DNA of 64,000 nt from Pseudeuparius sepicola (GCA_963920635.1 OY987298.1:116674035-116738034); one strand, 5' to 3'; numbered from the stretch's first letter, positions 21,854-34,602 are shown. Translations and numbers: made by a program. The notes: a model not told the origin generated them from the sequence alone.

Positions 21854-22654
21854 GACCGGGAGATAGTGACAGATTTTTGGACGTGATTTGACTCAGTATG
21901 CCTTGCAAAGGGCATTATGTGGCACATATTCTCACAATAATAAGGTATGAATCAAAGAGTCATCCTGGGTTCTTCATGTGAAAAACTGAGTTTTCAATTA
22001 TTCGAAAAATATGCGTTTTGATATGATTTTATACAGGCTACCATGTGTTTTATAATGAAGTTCAAAATAGAAAATTCCTCGGAAAACCATAGGCATACCG
22101 TTAGAGTGGGTCCAAAGGGCTATTATTGCCACGTGATCTTGTATTTTAATAATTAATTTTTCCACGTTTCTGAACAGGCTGCCAATGAGAAGTATGCAAG
22201 TTCTTATTATGAAAATGCTGAAAAAAGGATGGCATACCTTTCGCGCATGTCCAAGTACTGTTTAAATTTAATGTTATTTAATCATTTAAACGAGTTATTC
22301 GATGTAAAGTGTACTTGGACATGCACGAAAGGTATGCCAAACGTGGAAAAATTAATTATTGAAATACAAGATCACGTGGCAATATTAGTCCTTTGGACCC
22401 ACCCTAACGGTATGCCTATGGTTTTCCAAGGAATTTTCTATTTTGAACTTCATTATAAAACACATGGCAGCCTGTATAAAATCATATCAAAACGCATATT
22501 TTTCGAATAATTGAAAACTCAGTTTTTCACATGAAGAACCCAGGATGACTCTCTGATTCATACCTTATTATTGTGAGAATATGTGCCACATAATGCCCTT
22601 TGCAAGGCATACTGAGTAAAATCACGTCCAAAAATCTGTCACTATCTCCCGGTC
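21854..22654. repeat. large fold-back repeat, arms of about 310 bp
   Basis: From GACCGGGAGATAGTGACAG at 21854 the left arm runs to about 22170. The complement of 22654-22338 reads the same with scattered changes: GACCGGGAGATAGTGACAG, GCATACTGAG-type words, and the CACGTGATCTTGTATTT block. A second inner pair, GGCATACCTTTCGCGCATGT near 22229 with its complement near 22312-22340, extends the stem. Only about 50 bases form the loop. An open frame at 22229-22510 is a by-product of the arms. Confidence 0.9.
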
Positions 22655-22839
22655 TATATAGGCGAAAGGTCGCTATATTGGACCACCCAAGAAAATACCA
22701 CTATAAAATGTAAACGTTCACCCAAATTTGGGCGAAAAAAATTGAGTACTTTGTTAGGATTGTCACATAAGCATAGATTTTATAACAGAGCATAAAGGTC
22801 TGTTTGTTTGATGAAGAAAAAATAAACTCAAAATAGTGT

Positions 22840-23580
22840 CATTGGTCCAATTTAAGATACCGGTTTCCTAATTTGAACCACAGGTTCCCTAAATTGGACC
22901 ATCTCTATTATTCATTATGTAAATATTTTTTTTATTGAAACTAGGACTACATTCTATATGAAAAATAAAAACATAACTCTGAGATCGACTTACCGTACCT
23001 ATATAACGAAATGTTAGGTATAAGTACCTAGAAAACAAGTCAATCACTATCAGACTCACAGTTTATACATTGATAATAGTCCGTATTTCGGCCATGTGTG
23101 CACTTCACATGTGCCCATTTTTTGCACGACACACAACGACTCCATTCCGCTTCTGGACTTGATTCGGAATATGGAGAAAGGCAGACAATGCAAAAACAGT
23201 CTTCGTTTTCTGATTCACTTAGCAAAACGCGTTTGCCCTTTCTAGATTTGTCCCGATAAGACGTAGAAGCTTTACCTTTAGGGGCCAACTTTGAAGACAA
23301 AAACACATTTTTAATAGTTTTAGGAGGGGCCATTTTTTTACGCTGCTTTTCTTCAAGGTCATCATTATACTGCCTAGCTATCTCATTTAAACCTGTATTA
23401 CCATTTTTGGTATGCAATTAAGGCTTGTTCCATATTTTCCTTATCCCGCATTTCCCATATTTTCCTCTTTGTGCCATTTCACCTTAAAGAAAAATAATAA
23501 TATTATGATGCTTAATTTGGACCGGTCCAATTTAGGAACTAGCAAGTGGTCCAATTTAGGGAACTATAACCTCACTTAAA
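22840..23580 (-). mobile_element. deletion derivative of a pogo/Tigger-like element with ATTGGACC motifs
   Basis: The word AAATTGGACC or its complement occurs at 22844-22853 and 22891-22900 on the left. On the right it lies at 23524-23533 and 23548-23557. In between lies only the C-terminal zinc-finger part of a transposase. The layout mirrors the intact pogo element at 3.8-6.7 kb, where ACTTGGGAC plays the same part. Exact ends were not found. A TTGGTCCAGTATTTC-like word near 23617-23632 may be the right terminus. Confidence 0.55.
23040..23417 (-). pseudogene. PHD-finger C-terminus of a pogo-like transposase
   Basis: The open frame is preceded directly by a stop and has no ATG at its head; the first Met is in KKMAPPK. 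Near the end it shows a Cys4-His-Cys3 pattern: CIVC, RCVSC, WAHVKC and CINC, ending in acidic ESDSD. Such PHD-like fingers close many insect Tigger/jerky-type transposases, after a basic, serine-rich linker like the one here (KGKASTSYRDKSRKGKRVLL). No DDE residues remain. It could instead be the last exon of a host PHD protein, but the flanking transposon-like motifs argue against that. Confidence 0.65.
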
Positions 23581-23942
23581 ATTTTCACATTTATAACATT
23601 TGTTGCTAGAAATACTGGACCAACTGTATGACTCAACAATAGCTACAACCTTGCTTAAAAGGTAACAATACCACAAAGAATAAAAATACTCGCCAGTACA
23701 AAATGACGGCTTAGAGAACGCAAGAACGATATTACATCAACCGACATAAAAACATACCGGGTCGGATTCTGAACCTCAGGTAAGTTCCACTGACGGCCAA
23801 TGTTGTGGGGGCGCTGTAGACTGTAAAAGCTATACAGTTACCGGGCAACAGAGGTCACTTCCTTTAACTTATGCTATACGATATTTTATCAACAAGCGTG
23901 TGAGCGTGTGGTATTTTTAATAGAAGATAATATGTATACTAC

Positions 23943-25025
23943 CACGGGCGTAGCCAGGATTTAGTTTTGGGGGGGGTTTAGTTTGAGAAGTAAATAAAAC
24001 AACAAAAATATACTTACATGAAATTTAATATCTATATATTCATCCGAAAAACTACGACATATTTATAAAGTTCTTAACTTTAAATGAAATGGATAAATTA
24101 ATTTCGTTCCTCTGCGCTAAATCTAAAACCATTAAAGAAGAAATCTTCGGCTTTTTCTTTTAAATATATACACTACTTCATCTGCATGAATTTCTGTTCC
24201 ATAGTGAATGTTCACTAACCATTAAGTCTGTTTTCACTTGTAGTGTTTCGTAAATAGTTTTTCAGTCTCCTTAGGCTCGAGAAAGACCTTTCTGGGGTAG
24301 CAGTGGATACAGGAATGGTAGCCAAGATTTGTAGTAATGTGTAAATATTAGGATTAAGGTTTTTATCGCACATATCTAGGCATTCCAAACTAGATTTCGG
24401 GGTAGGCAGTCTTCTTATCAGCATGCAAGGTAGCTGAAGCTTTGATAGCTAAATCCAAATTTGTTTCTTTATTAGAAACCCCTTGACCTTGACTACACCA
24501 CTTTTTCCAGTAGTCCATACCTTTAGGTTTATCACCCTTCCTTTTTTTCCCCTCCATTTTTCGACAGTAATAATGATTCACGTATCTATCCTTAACAAGG
24601 TCATCGAATAACAGTGCACTAAAATTACTCACTTACACGGTACACTTAATTCTCTTCACTATTCGTTCACCACTTTTCACTTTTATTCGCTTCGAGTTCG
24701 CATGGAACAATACTGCCGTAAGCACGGTCACGCGCCGCGGCGCCGCTTATATAGCAGCCCAGTAGCCGTCCAGAAACTTCCACGAACTTCCACAAAGTTC
24801 CGCTCATTTAGACCTAGGGGCGTGGCGAATAATCGAGAAACAACGCAAAGTGTCCCCACAATACAAAATAGTTCGGCTGCAACTGCGTCTGCCTCTCGTC
24901 AAAAGATGGCGCTAGGCGCTACTATTACTACATAATATATTCAAACGTAATAATAATTTAACTCTTCACTCCTAGTATTTTTTCGGTATAATATTAGGTA
25001 ATATTTTGCTTATTTCGGGGGGGTT
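23943..25025 (-). mobile_element. hAT deletion derivative, copy A (one end lost)
   Basis: Starts CACGGGCGTAGCCAGGATTT at 23943, the same terminus as the hAT element at 45733-46390 in the opposite orientation. Near 24950-25020 it matches that element's other subterminal region (CGTAATAATAATTTAACTCT, then GCTTATTTCGGGG). The match stops at about 25025, before the expected second inverted end, so the right end is lost. It keeps N- and C-terminal transposase pieces. Confidence 0.75.
24215..24632 (-). pseudogene. hAT transposase remnant, N-terminal and C-terminal pieces
   Basis: Minus frame 24632-24390 reads a basic N-terminal piece (MEGKKRKGDKPKGMDYWKKW). It then shifts into 24424-24215, which carries LQILATIPVSTATPERSFSS and LRRLKNYLRNTTSENRLNG, the hAT C-terminal dimerisation motif. 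The frame then stops because six bases present in the other copy (GGTTTGGCT-type region near 46104) are missing here. The catalytic middle is absent. Confidence 0.75.
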
Positions 25026-25029
25026 AGAT

Positions 25030-26350
25030 AGCCAGAGTTGTAAATTTCATATTACGCACGAATGAAAAAGTCTATGACTGCGTAATTGCTTTAGAACTCG
25101 AGTTATGTATATACTATGGTATTCTTATGATCCCATTTATTAAGATTAAACTACTCGTATACTCACTAATTCAATAATTATTCAACAATATCTTTGATTT
25201 GACAATTTTAAAAGTTAAAACTATATTAGTAATAGTAACATAAGAGATAGAAGAAAACTTTTATTGAACATTGATGGCAAATTATGCAACCGGGTGGTTA
25301 GATGGTATCAGAAATATATCCAACTTGGCAGGCATTTAAAAATTGTACACGTTCATCTCAGTTTGTTTCATCACACATTTTTTTAGGTGTGTGAAGGATC
25401 CAAGAATTATTAAACAAAAGTATTAAATATAAAAGGGTGTCCCAGAAAAGGAGACTAACCCATTAACGGTAAGTTCTAGGCATGAAATTTTGAAGATAAA
25501 CACAGTTACATAGTTGCAAAAATGCCGCCTTTAAAAGATACATGGGGTTACCATTGAATCTCAAAAATCGGTTTTGGTTACATTTTTGCCAATTTTAGAT
25601 ATATCCAGTTGAAAATTTTGGTACAGGTTATTATTATTTATGTGCAATTCGACTTGATTCTCATCATTGTAGCTCAAAAACAATGAAAATCGCGGAGGGG
25701 CATGATATTTTATTCCCCCAAACTTTTTCTGAGGTCCGCCTATGGCTTTTGAAAAAACGTGCTTATGGTGTATTATTTATTTAAAAAATAAGCTAATAAA
25801 AATTAAAGCTAAAAAATTTAAAATAAGATAATAGGCAGATATAAATCCATTCTAACGAAATGATTATGTTGGCAGAAGTCATAATAATAATGAGTGTTAT
25901 AAGTTCCTAAGTTAGTCATCTTGGTTTCTCTATTTTTACTGACCAATCAATTTCTAGAGGTTATATTCATTGCAGTTTCTTAGAGTCGTAAAAAATAGTG
26001 AGTAATTACCTGTTTTTGGTGAACTATTTTCAACTGTATTAATTTTTGTGGCTTATACTTCTAAGCAAACAAGGTAAGATAGCATTTTAGAACATTTTAA
26101 GTTTTTGAAGATTTTTCGTTGGGCTGTCAGCTATTGGCTTATGTTAAGTTTATGCTAAGCCAATGCCTGACATAAGTGCCAGTCACTGAGAAAATCACAA
26201 GTCATTCAAAAATGATCTCTAAAGTCTCTAACAATAAACCTTATAATGATGGTGTACGAATTTCATGTCAATGTTTTAAATATTTCCAATGCCTGATACT
26301 GACACCCCTGTCAGCCATTGGCTATACCATGTGTCAGCTATTGGTACGGT
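25030..26350. other. intergenic, repeat scraps only
   Basis: GGGTGTCCCAGAAAAGGAGA near 25435 is a CAGGGTG-type element start without a recognised partner. The words AGCTATTGGCT and CAATGCCTGA recur around 26130-26300. No gene is seen. Confidence 0.35.
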
Positions 26351-26682
26351 ACGGCCCTCGTAAAATAAGCTCTACTCTTTTTCCACTACAACAATACACC
26401 TATATACATGTATATGTCCCACCGAAAGGTCGGCCATATTGGGCGCACACGTCATTGGCTGTCAAATGTCAAATGCACGAGGGCCGTGGTTGGCCGTTGT
26501 AAAATGTCATTTTGTGTTGCCACCATAAATTTCGCTTTTCCCCTAGAATGCACTCTAAATCCCCTAGAATGCACACAATATGGCGGCTATCCAGGCGGGC
26601 GCCAGCGCCCTCTGCCGGATGGCTAAAAATTGATGGAGGGACTAGGGCCCAATGGCGATCCAGTTTATTTTACGAGGGCCGT
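26351..26682. repeat. MITE with ACGGCCCTCGTAAAATAA ends
   Basis: ACGGCCCTCGTAAAATAA at 26351 is matched in complement by TTATTTTACGAGGGCCGT ending at 26682. The interior is comparatively GC-rich and includes the doubled word CCCCTAGAATGCAC near 26541-26572. There is no coding content. Confidence 0.75.
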
Positions 26683-26689
26683 TGCTATT

Positions 26690-29600
26690 ATGGCTTCCCT
26701 ACTATTGGTCACCTTTGGCAGACTATGGTCAAAGTTTACAGAATAAATATTTTTAATCTGTAAACTTTGCTATGGTAGACCTCAGAATAGTTCAAGAGCA
26801 TTAGAACATGCACAGATTTGTCACTCAACTATTCGGAGCCATGCCTTCTTCTTGTCAAAAGAGCTAAACATGACTAACAACTACTGTTATAGATCTTTAC
26901 AAGTTTACCATGTCAAATTAAATTCAATTATTCTGATTCTGGTGTTCAAAGTTCAAAGATTTTAAAAAACGACTCTGCCGTTTGCCTTTTCTGGGAAGAG
27001 AAGAAACAGTATTTTAAGAAAAAAGTGAAAGATAGGGAGAAGAAAAGAGGGAGGCGAAGAGAACGACAATAAAAGTTGAAAATAGACAGAAAATATTAAA
27101 TGATAAAAAAACAGTTGGAGCTAAGTAAAATGAGATTAAATATTATCTTGGAAAAATAAAAGGAATGAATAAAAGCGAACATTTTTAATAACAACTGTGG
27201 CAGAGAGTGGATTCAAATTTAGATGTTTTATAGTAGGTACTCACATGAGTAAGTTACTATGTTCCCGAAATGAGAATGTATACGAATAAATATACATTTT
27301 CATAGGGTATCAGGTTTTGGACTTACCAGATTACTGTGTCAATTACAGGATAAAAAAAATATAAATTTTAAAATATTGTCTACAAAAAGTATTGCAAATT
27401 TGGTTCGAGCTGTTGGTAATTATCTCCTAACTACCCCCATATTAAGAATCGTCAATAAAGGTGCCAAATTGATTTTTATAGATTAACGTTAGTTGCCTTA
27501 AAAACCGCTGCTTTCGGGTTAAATAGGGTTTTCTTAAAACAAAAGAGGAAAATGAATATGGACTTTAATCACAAAACCGAATTAAAAGAAAAAAGTTTTT
27601 ATAAGGACGTGCTCCAAAATCCCTTTAAGGATACGGGGTGTTACAGTCATTATTAAATATATTAAACTGAAAGACCAGTCAGGCCGGTTAGGCGTCGGGT
27701 CGCATCGCAAATGAGCATAATTCACTACTCCTTTTCCATTATACTATTACCCAGCTCGGAGAACAAAGGAAGAGTTGTGAGAAATTGGAGCAATCTATGA
27801 AATATCCTAATGAATGAATCCACTGTCCCCTTCGCCGTCGCCTGGAAAATGTGCCGAAACTCATGAAATATCTAAACAATTTGATTCGCTTAGCGCAAAA
27901 CTGGAGTGGGTGCAAACAGTGGAAACAATCGAACATGACAGAGCCTGCGGCTTTTGTTTGCCTGCACGTGGCCTGCTATCGTAATTTCTACACAATACAT
28001 AATACCGCTAGGAATTTGGTAGGAAACATAGACGCATAATTTCCAATAAAATAGACTTACAGAGAATGTATTTCATTCTTCAGTTGCTTGCGGAGAGAAT
28101 TACTACCTTCCCTTTTTATAAAAATAAATGGCAATATGACTTTCTCTATATAAAAAAGGTTACCTTTTTACTTTTTGATTTCTCTTTTCTATTCCACATA
28201 AAAAAATAACGAATCTATTCAGAAAAACCCAGATGATTTAGTTTAATTAATTATTAGGTGTAAAGGACTTTAATTTTTAGAAATATGTATGTATATTATT
28301 TTAAAAATTAAATAAAAAATGCTAATTTCTTCAAAAAATTAGGTTTCATATAAAGTGTTTTTGTTGCTTTGCTTTGCTTTGTGCTATTTTTTACACCCAA
28401 GTCCCAAATTTAAAATTCGTCATTGACCAAAAAACAGAAATTAATGAAAACAAACACCAAAACAAACTTAGAACACTAATTGAATCCATGAACTAACAGA
28501 TAAGCGGTAAACACCAATGTAAAACAAAAATAAACTTTATCTAAAAAATAAAAAAGGAAATAAATTGTATCAATCTAATGTTAAAACGAAAATAATTTTT
28601 TCCAAAACTGAAATCTTAAACATTGTTTTTCGACCATTTTTTTTGTTATTTGGACACTTTTTTAGCGATTTGTTTTTCGTCCGTTTGTTTTTCGAACTGT
28701 TTTCAAAATCCTAATGAGCGGTGTGTTTACTATATGAGTTTTCCTTCCATTTAAGATATTAACCTCAAAGTATATTATTTATTATTTTGTTGAAAATATA
28801 AGGTAATCCATTTCATTTTCCTCTCGTTCTTATTATAACACGATTAATTTTGGATTGTTATAAATTTCACAAATTGTTGCTTAGGAATGGTGCTCTATAA
28901 TCTTTATGTTCCTTTAATTTTTTTATATTAAATAATGGCTTAGAAAGGCTAGACTTCATGAATTATTATTCTGTGTGTGTTTTGTTTTAATGTATCATGT
29001 TCACAGATCCGATAGATTCGGCTATTCGACAATGTGCCAAAAACTAGAAATTTTTAATTTAAGTTGAAACCAATCAAAAAATTTTGTGAAATATTAACAA
29101 TGTTCTGATATAAACTAATCTATAGTGTTACTCATTAATAAATAAGATTAAATCTTTTATATATATTAAACCCATAAGTTTTTATCTTCCCAACTGCGCA
29201 ACCGTTTATTTTCAACAATGGATAGCTTAGTGTGCACACGGCCTACCCAGTTTTCATTTATCCCCACTGAGAATAACTCCCGATACCCAAGCGAGTTGGG
29301 TGATGAAGTTTGCACAGTGGGAGATATTAATAGAGTCTCCTAAGTAACACATGGAGGGAGTGAATCCGACATGGCTGATTAAATATTAATTCTCAAAGAG
29401 GGATATCCCAAACCTCAGATCTAAATTTGGAAGAAAATCGTTCCTTTGTCAATGACAATGCACATTTTCGGCTAATTCGCTTAAATAACGAGACTATGTC
29501 GCATTATATATTTTTTAGCAAATTGAACGTATGGTCTTCCCTCCAAAAGAACTTTTAATTTTAAATTTGTTCGGTATAGGTAGCAATTAATGATAGAAAA

Positions 29601-30480
29601 TTAGCAGAAAACTTAAATTTTATTTTGAAGTTCACTTATATTCCCAACAATAAGTAAAAAAGCGTTGAAATAAATTAAATTTAAGGTTGTCCTGTTTTTA
29701 CTTGTCAACCGTGAATGACACCTCGACACCTCTAAATAAAAGCAGCTTGATACAAATTAAAGTATACAAACATTTTTCCGTTTTTAAATAGACAGACTTC
29801 TCACACTTCTACCCAAGTGTTATGGGTGTAATCACTGTGACCAAGCAAAGAAAGCGCTTGCAAGCAAATTTGCATTATAGATAGTCAGAAGCGCATTGTT
29901 GAAAATTTCCGCAAAAAATCATGGCACACCAACTTTCAAACTTTGGTACTGGTTTTACAATTAATTGTTAGGATTCGATACTAAGTTGAGGTATAGGCAT
30001 TTTAATTTAATAAGTTTTTACATAAAATTTTAAGCAAAATATTTGATGTGCCTCGCGGAAGTTCCATCAATGGCAATGGTAATAGGTGTGGCTTTGGTGG
30101 AAAATGACCATTACTGAACGAAACAAGCGCTTGCAAGCAGCTTGATATATCTGTCTTTGGTAGGTACCACTTATTTTAACGTCCTTCAAATGTAGATGTT
30201 GAAAGGAGCAGGGTAGCGGGATAAGGACACGAATAACAAATACCTGTTGTTCAGAATATGGCATCATCTGAACAATATATATGAAGGGGATAGAATCATA
30301 AGATCTAAATGACATTTTTTAAAAATATCAGTTAGACCTATTTTTGTATAGTTAAATATTGTGTTTGTTTGATGCCAAAGAGATCCAAGTGATTTTCGGA
30401 CCTCTGGCGCCATCTATTAGCCAGGGAAAAACATACTAAATTTTATTGCATTAATTCTTCGTGTCAAAAGGATCTAAATC
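26690..30480. other. long gene-free AT-rich stretch
   Basis: A purine-rich run lies at 26990-27070 (GAAAGATAGGGAGAAGAAAA and beyond). A block of more complex sequence at 29200-29400 (AGTGGGAGATATTAATAGAG) could be an old repeat or exon, but no frame supports it. I see nothing else. Confidence 0.4.
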
Positions 30481-30481
30481 T

Positions 30482-30611
30482 AAGCGCGCTTGGATCCATT
30501 TGCTTTCAAATTTTATTATTATGTTTTTTGCACCGCGGGGATCTAAGTGCACTTGGATCCATTTGTTTCCAAATTTTATTATTATGTTTTTTTGCACCGC
30601 AGGGACTAAAG
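30482..30611 (+). repeat. 65-bp direct duplication
   Basis: The unit CGCTTGGATCCATTTGCTTT... TTTTTTGCACCGCGGGGATC is followed at once by CACTTGGATCCATTTGTTTC ... TTTTTTTGCACCGCAGGGAC. Confidence 0.85.
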
Positions 30612-30716
30612 TGGTCATTTTACTCCCTCTTTAGCGGGACTAAAGCGCGGTATTTACTACCTCCCTTGGGGCTAAAATATTTTAGTGCCAAGGGAGTAAA
30701 AAATGTTAGTCCCTTG
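30601..30716. repeat. inverted repeat with GGGACTAA ends
   Basis: AGGGACTAAAGTGGTCATTT then TACTCCCT near 30601-30632 is mirrored by AAGGGAGTAAAAAATGTTAG then TCCCT ending near 30716. An inner CTAAAATATTTTAG palindrome lies near 30672. It may be a small MITE that captured the end of the preceding duplication. Confidence 0.65.
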
Positions 30717-32074
30717 TAATTAAAATTAACAAAAACAGTAGAAACTATGACCAACTATGTAGTCATCCTTTATTCTATATCATTAATTTAATGAACAGTC
30801 ACGAAACGCAGTAAATAAACAAAATATTTTAGGATCCTACGGAAAATTCTAAACACATCTGAAGAATGACATTTTTTAAAAATTAGTAGATTCTGAGCTA
30901 TCAACAGTTCAAAATGCGCAATTTGACTACTTTGCACCATTGTAGTGACAAAACTGGTTGAGATAGAACAAAATGAATTTCGCATGCCTACCTTAAGTTT
31001 TCAAGAGCTATCCAGCTACCAACTTTTGGTACGAATTTTGGCACAATAGTACCAATTATATTGTTATTATTGTCTTTATCCCGCTACCCTTCATTCAAAA
31101 TCTGTCTTTGTTTTATACTTACGTAAAAAACAGCAGCCAATAAATATTACGGCAAAAATATATTATATTTATATAAATTAAGTATATCGTGGTGCCATTT
31201 CAATGCGGGCAAGAGGAGGCGTTTTTTTTTAACTCATAGAAGCGTAATGGGAACCATATCGTTTTTGGAAATGCCACAATAAATGAGTAGTCAAACATTT
31301 CTAAGTTATCTTTTTTTGACTCAAAATATGTTTCGTTACTTAGTTAGGGAAACTCGAAAATCTCTATTTTTTTGGAAATTATAAAATACACATAATAGGT
31401 CTCGGAACGTTGTCACCGTCTTATCCTCGAAGCTACAGTATAAATAATATTTATTTTATAATATGGGTCTCACGGCTTTCATGGCGTCTCCAAAAGGAAT
31501 ATTGACTTATCCCAGATATTCCGGATATCAAGAGGATTAAGCTTGGAGTGGGCCCTTTCTAGGTTATTGGGGCAGTATAAACCATATCACATTATGAAAT
31601 AACCTTCTCTGGCGTTATAGCAGTCGTTTCCTCTCGATTCCCGTTGTAATATCCTGGTGGCTAGATCGTATGTTATCTGCATATTTATGAGATTAGTTTT
31701 CATATTGTCCTGATACTTATACTATGAGTTTTATAGGCCTATTAGAGGTACTTATAGGTAGAAGGTATAGGTAAGTACTGAGAGTTTTCCCGCCTCTGCG
31801 AATTATTTTCTGTATCAAACAAAAATTTTAATTAAATATAAAAAGGATTGTTTTTAATATATAAAGAGTTTGGATTGTTTGCGTGTGGCTTTATTGTTCC
31901 AGTTTTGTTATTACTTCCGACACTGTATCCTAAATTCGAACCTCACCTTTGGGTTCTCGGGACTACAAGAGATAGAAAGTCAGTTAAATGGGGAAAGTTT
32001 TAAACAATCATATGAGCAATCTGATGCCGTTGATAAACCAAGGCGAAGTGCGATCGTTGTCGAGTTATTTCCAG
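30717..32074. other. intergenic, no gene recognised
   Basis: AT-rich with only short frames. Nothing to support. Confidence 0.35.
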
Positions 32075-32425
32075 AAAACTGAAATTTTTCATTTTTATTT
32101 TTGTTAAATATCTTGGAAACCGATGATTACGCAAAGACAGGACTTTGACATTGTTAAGGCATTTTGTTTAACCTTTTTTAGTGGTAATATCGCTTTTTAA
32201 ATTCGATTTTAAAAAAGAAAATCTTGCGTCCACAAGAAAATCAAAAGTTTTGCGTCTTAATTCGAAATCGAAAGGCGTTTTTTGATAAACTGATATTACC
32301 ATTAAAAAGATTAGATAAAAGTACCTTCTCAATGTCAAAGTCCTGTTCTTGCGTAACCATCGGTTTCTAAGATAATATTTAAGAAAAACGAAAATGGAAA
32401 ATTTCAGATTGCCCACAAAATTGTC
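32075..32425. repeat. fold-back repeat, arms of about 75 bp
   Basis: CTGAAATTTTTCATTTTTAT then GAAACCGATGATTACGCAAA and CAGGACTTTGACATTG on the left. The complement of the right side repeats CTGAAATTTTCCATTTTCGT, GAAACCGATGGTTACGCAAG and CAGGACTTTGACATTG. The spacer is about 200 bp. Confidence 0.8.
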
Positions 32426-32985
32426 CAAAACTTTCTCTAATGTACCAACTTTCTATCCCTCGTAGTTACCGCGAACCCATTGCTGAGGGGCTAATTTGGG
32501 GCACACTGTATAAGCAACGAAGTCATCTTGAGAAAATTTTGATGCAATAAAAGCCTTGATTTGTGGTGTTATAAATGGTATTCCGTTGTGGTGTGCAAAT
32601 ATTTGGAGGAAATGTTCTACAGATAGTTTTAAGGGGGGGGGGGGCTTTCATGAAAAATTTTTCGATTTGTGCCTTCCCTGCAAAATTATTCCAGCCTTAC
32701 TAGAGAAATGTTTTTCATTTTTTTTTCTTCATATAGGTATAGAACCATTTTGTAAGTAATATTCTTTAACAATGGTATTCAATGGTATTTATGAAATAAT
32801 ATTACTTTTTTATTATATTGTCACTCACGATTGCATAAAATAATTTTTGAGTAGGATCATGATTAACTGAAAGAAACCCCCTTGGAGTCATAGATATTGT
32901 GAAAATGTGTCAAATCGATTATATTATATAGTACAGAGGAATATGGGATTAGTTTTATAAAAACACCACAGATAAACTACCTATA

Positions 32986-33437
32986 CAGGGTGTCTGCGGT
33001 TGTTGTAGACAAACTTTGACAATTTGTAGAAAAAGTAATTTTAGAACGAAAATTTCTTAGATAAAATAGATATCGACTCCAAACTAGGTATGTAGCAATA
33101 GATCTTCAAGGCCCACATATATGCTGAAGAAGTACCTCTCCATTTAAAATAATCAGTAGCCTGCGTGGGGTGACTACCGCCCCTTTTTTAAACATAATTT
33201 CCACGCCAATGGCTTTGGAAAAAAATCGGTTCATTTTTAACTTGTAAAATCTGTTGCTAAGAGAAAAAGTGCTCTTGCAACATTTTCATGAGTGTGTTAC
33301 TTTTTGCAAAATTTGGAAAAAGTCAGTTTCATGATCTGGAACTAGAGTATATAGAAAATTAAGGGTTCGCGCACATACGTTTATATGAACTTTTTGTCCA
33401 TTGTCAAAGTTTGTCTACAAAAACGGCGGACACCGCG
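32986..33437. repeat. MITE with CAGGGTGTCTGCGG ends
   Basis: The left end is CAGGGTGTCTGCGGTTGTTG then TAGACAAACTTTGACAAT, preceded by TA. The right end in complement is CGCGGTGTCCGCCGTTTTTG then TAGACAAACTTTGACAAT, followed by TA. The TA flanks point to the Tc1/mariner group. Confidence 0.8.
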
Positions 33438-33639
33438 TATTTTCGAATACATGAAACAATGATTTAAGGAAAGTCCGATTAAAACCTGACTGGATCTATC
33501 CAAAGCCGTATCCGTATATGTATAACGACGCACCGTAACAGCGTATAGCACCTCAACATCGCGGCATTCCATTTCTTGTCGATTTTCTCGCATTGGGTCA
33601 AAGAAAATGACGTTAAGAGTCATGACCGCGCAGACAAGA

Positions 33640-33843
33640 TCTAAAATTAACGGTCGTGATGACCGGCTGAAATCTCAGGAATATTCTCCTCTAGTCACCC
33701 CTCCCCACGCACTCTCGTCCCTCTCACCGGCAGCCCGTTAGCGCGAGGAACGGTGTCGGACGACGGACGACGTTTTTTCGGACTCGAGCGAGTCGGACCG
33801 CCAGGCAGCCGAGAGCTGAATCGGTCGGAAGGGCGCCGGTGTA
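33640..33843. promoter_or_regulatory. GC- and CpG-rich patch, possible promoter or first exon of a host gene
   Basis: About 200 bp stand out from the AT-rich surroundings: CGCACTCTCGTCCCTCTCAC, GCGCGAGGAACGGTGTCGGA, CGGACTCGAGCGAGTCGGAC and GAGCTGAATCGGTCGGAAGG. Pyrimidine-rich sequence gives way to CG-rich sequence, as at many insect transcription starts. No coding frame or TATA box can be tied to it, and it ends where a CAGGGTG element begins (33844). It may equally be a repeat fragment. Confidence 0.3.
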
Positions 33844-34602
33844 CAGGGTGATTCCGCGAAATTAGGCCACTTCATAATTTTTTATTTATCAACTTAGAAA
33901 AAAATATCAAATACAAAAGTTGTAGGGCTGCTACCTGACTACTTCATGGCGTTTTGTTGTTGACTCGGTTTGTGTATTTGTTGTGCTATTGTTGAAAAAA
34001 TATAAATATTAAACACATATAAATATTAAACACATACCCCTATTTGTACGAATTCCGAAAGTATCTTTTCGAGTCTTTTTTGTTATTTACTAAGCCTGTT
34101 TTTTCCTTCAGTGCCTTGCGGAAAATTGGGTTATAGAAATTAATAAAAAAAACATAAGTTTTGTCTGTATATTTCGATATTTTGTATGCAATAATAATTG
34201 TTTTTCTGATAAGTGCACTGAATTGGAAAGAAATTTTTTTATAGCTTTTTACAATTTTTTCTGACATGAAATTATTATTCCTATCAATCAAACAGCCAAA
34301 GTAGAACAGTGTTTCAATAAATTATTATTTCAACAGTAGGTTATGCTATATCTATGTGGTATTTTGGATTTCTATTACTTTTTCTTTTCCTACTTTGTGC
34401 CTCTAAGATGTGTTGTGGTCGGATCTACCAATTCCGGGAGCAAACTTTTTAAATACTTATAACTTCGTCAATTTTGGCTCCAACTGTTTTTCCCAAAAAT
34501 CGCGACGTCTATATTTAGGTATAAAATTTTCATTTTAAAATTTTTCCCAGTCCAAATGCCAAAAAGGCACCCCACTTTATTGGCTACTCTTAGTTGCCCT
34601 TG
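33844..34602. other. intergenic, starts with a CAGGGTGATTCCGCG repeat end
   Basis: TACAGGGTGATTCCGCGAAA at about 33842 is one end of a repeat whose other end is not seen. The rest is AT-rich with no gene. Confidence 0.4.

Noticed and set aside
22229..22510. 93-codon frame in the fold-back at 21.9-22.7 kb
   Set aside because: It crosses from loop to arm, and its sequence is explained by the inverted repeat.
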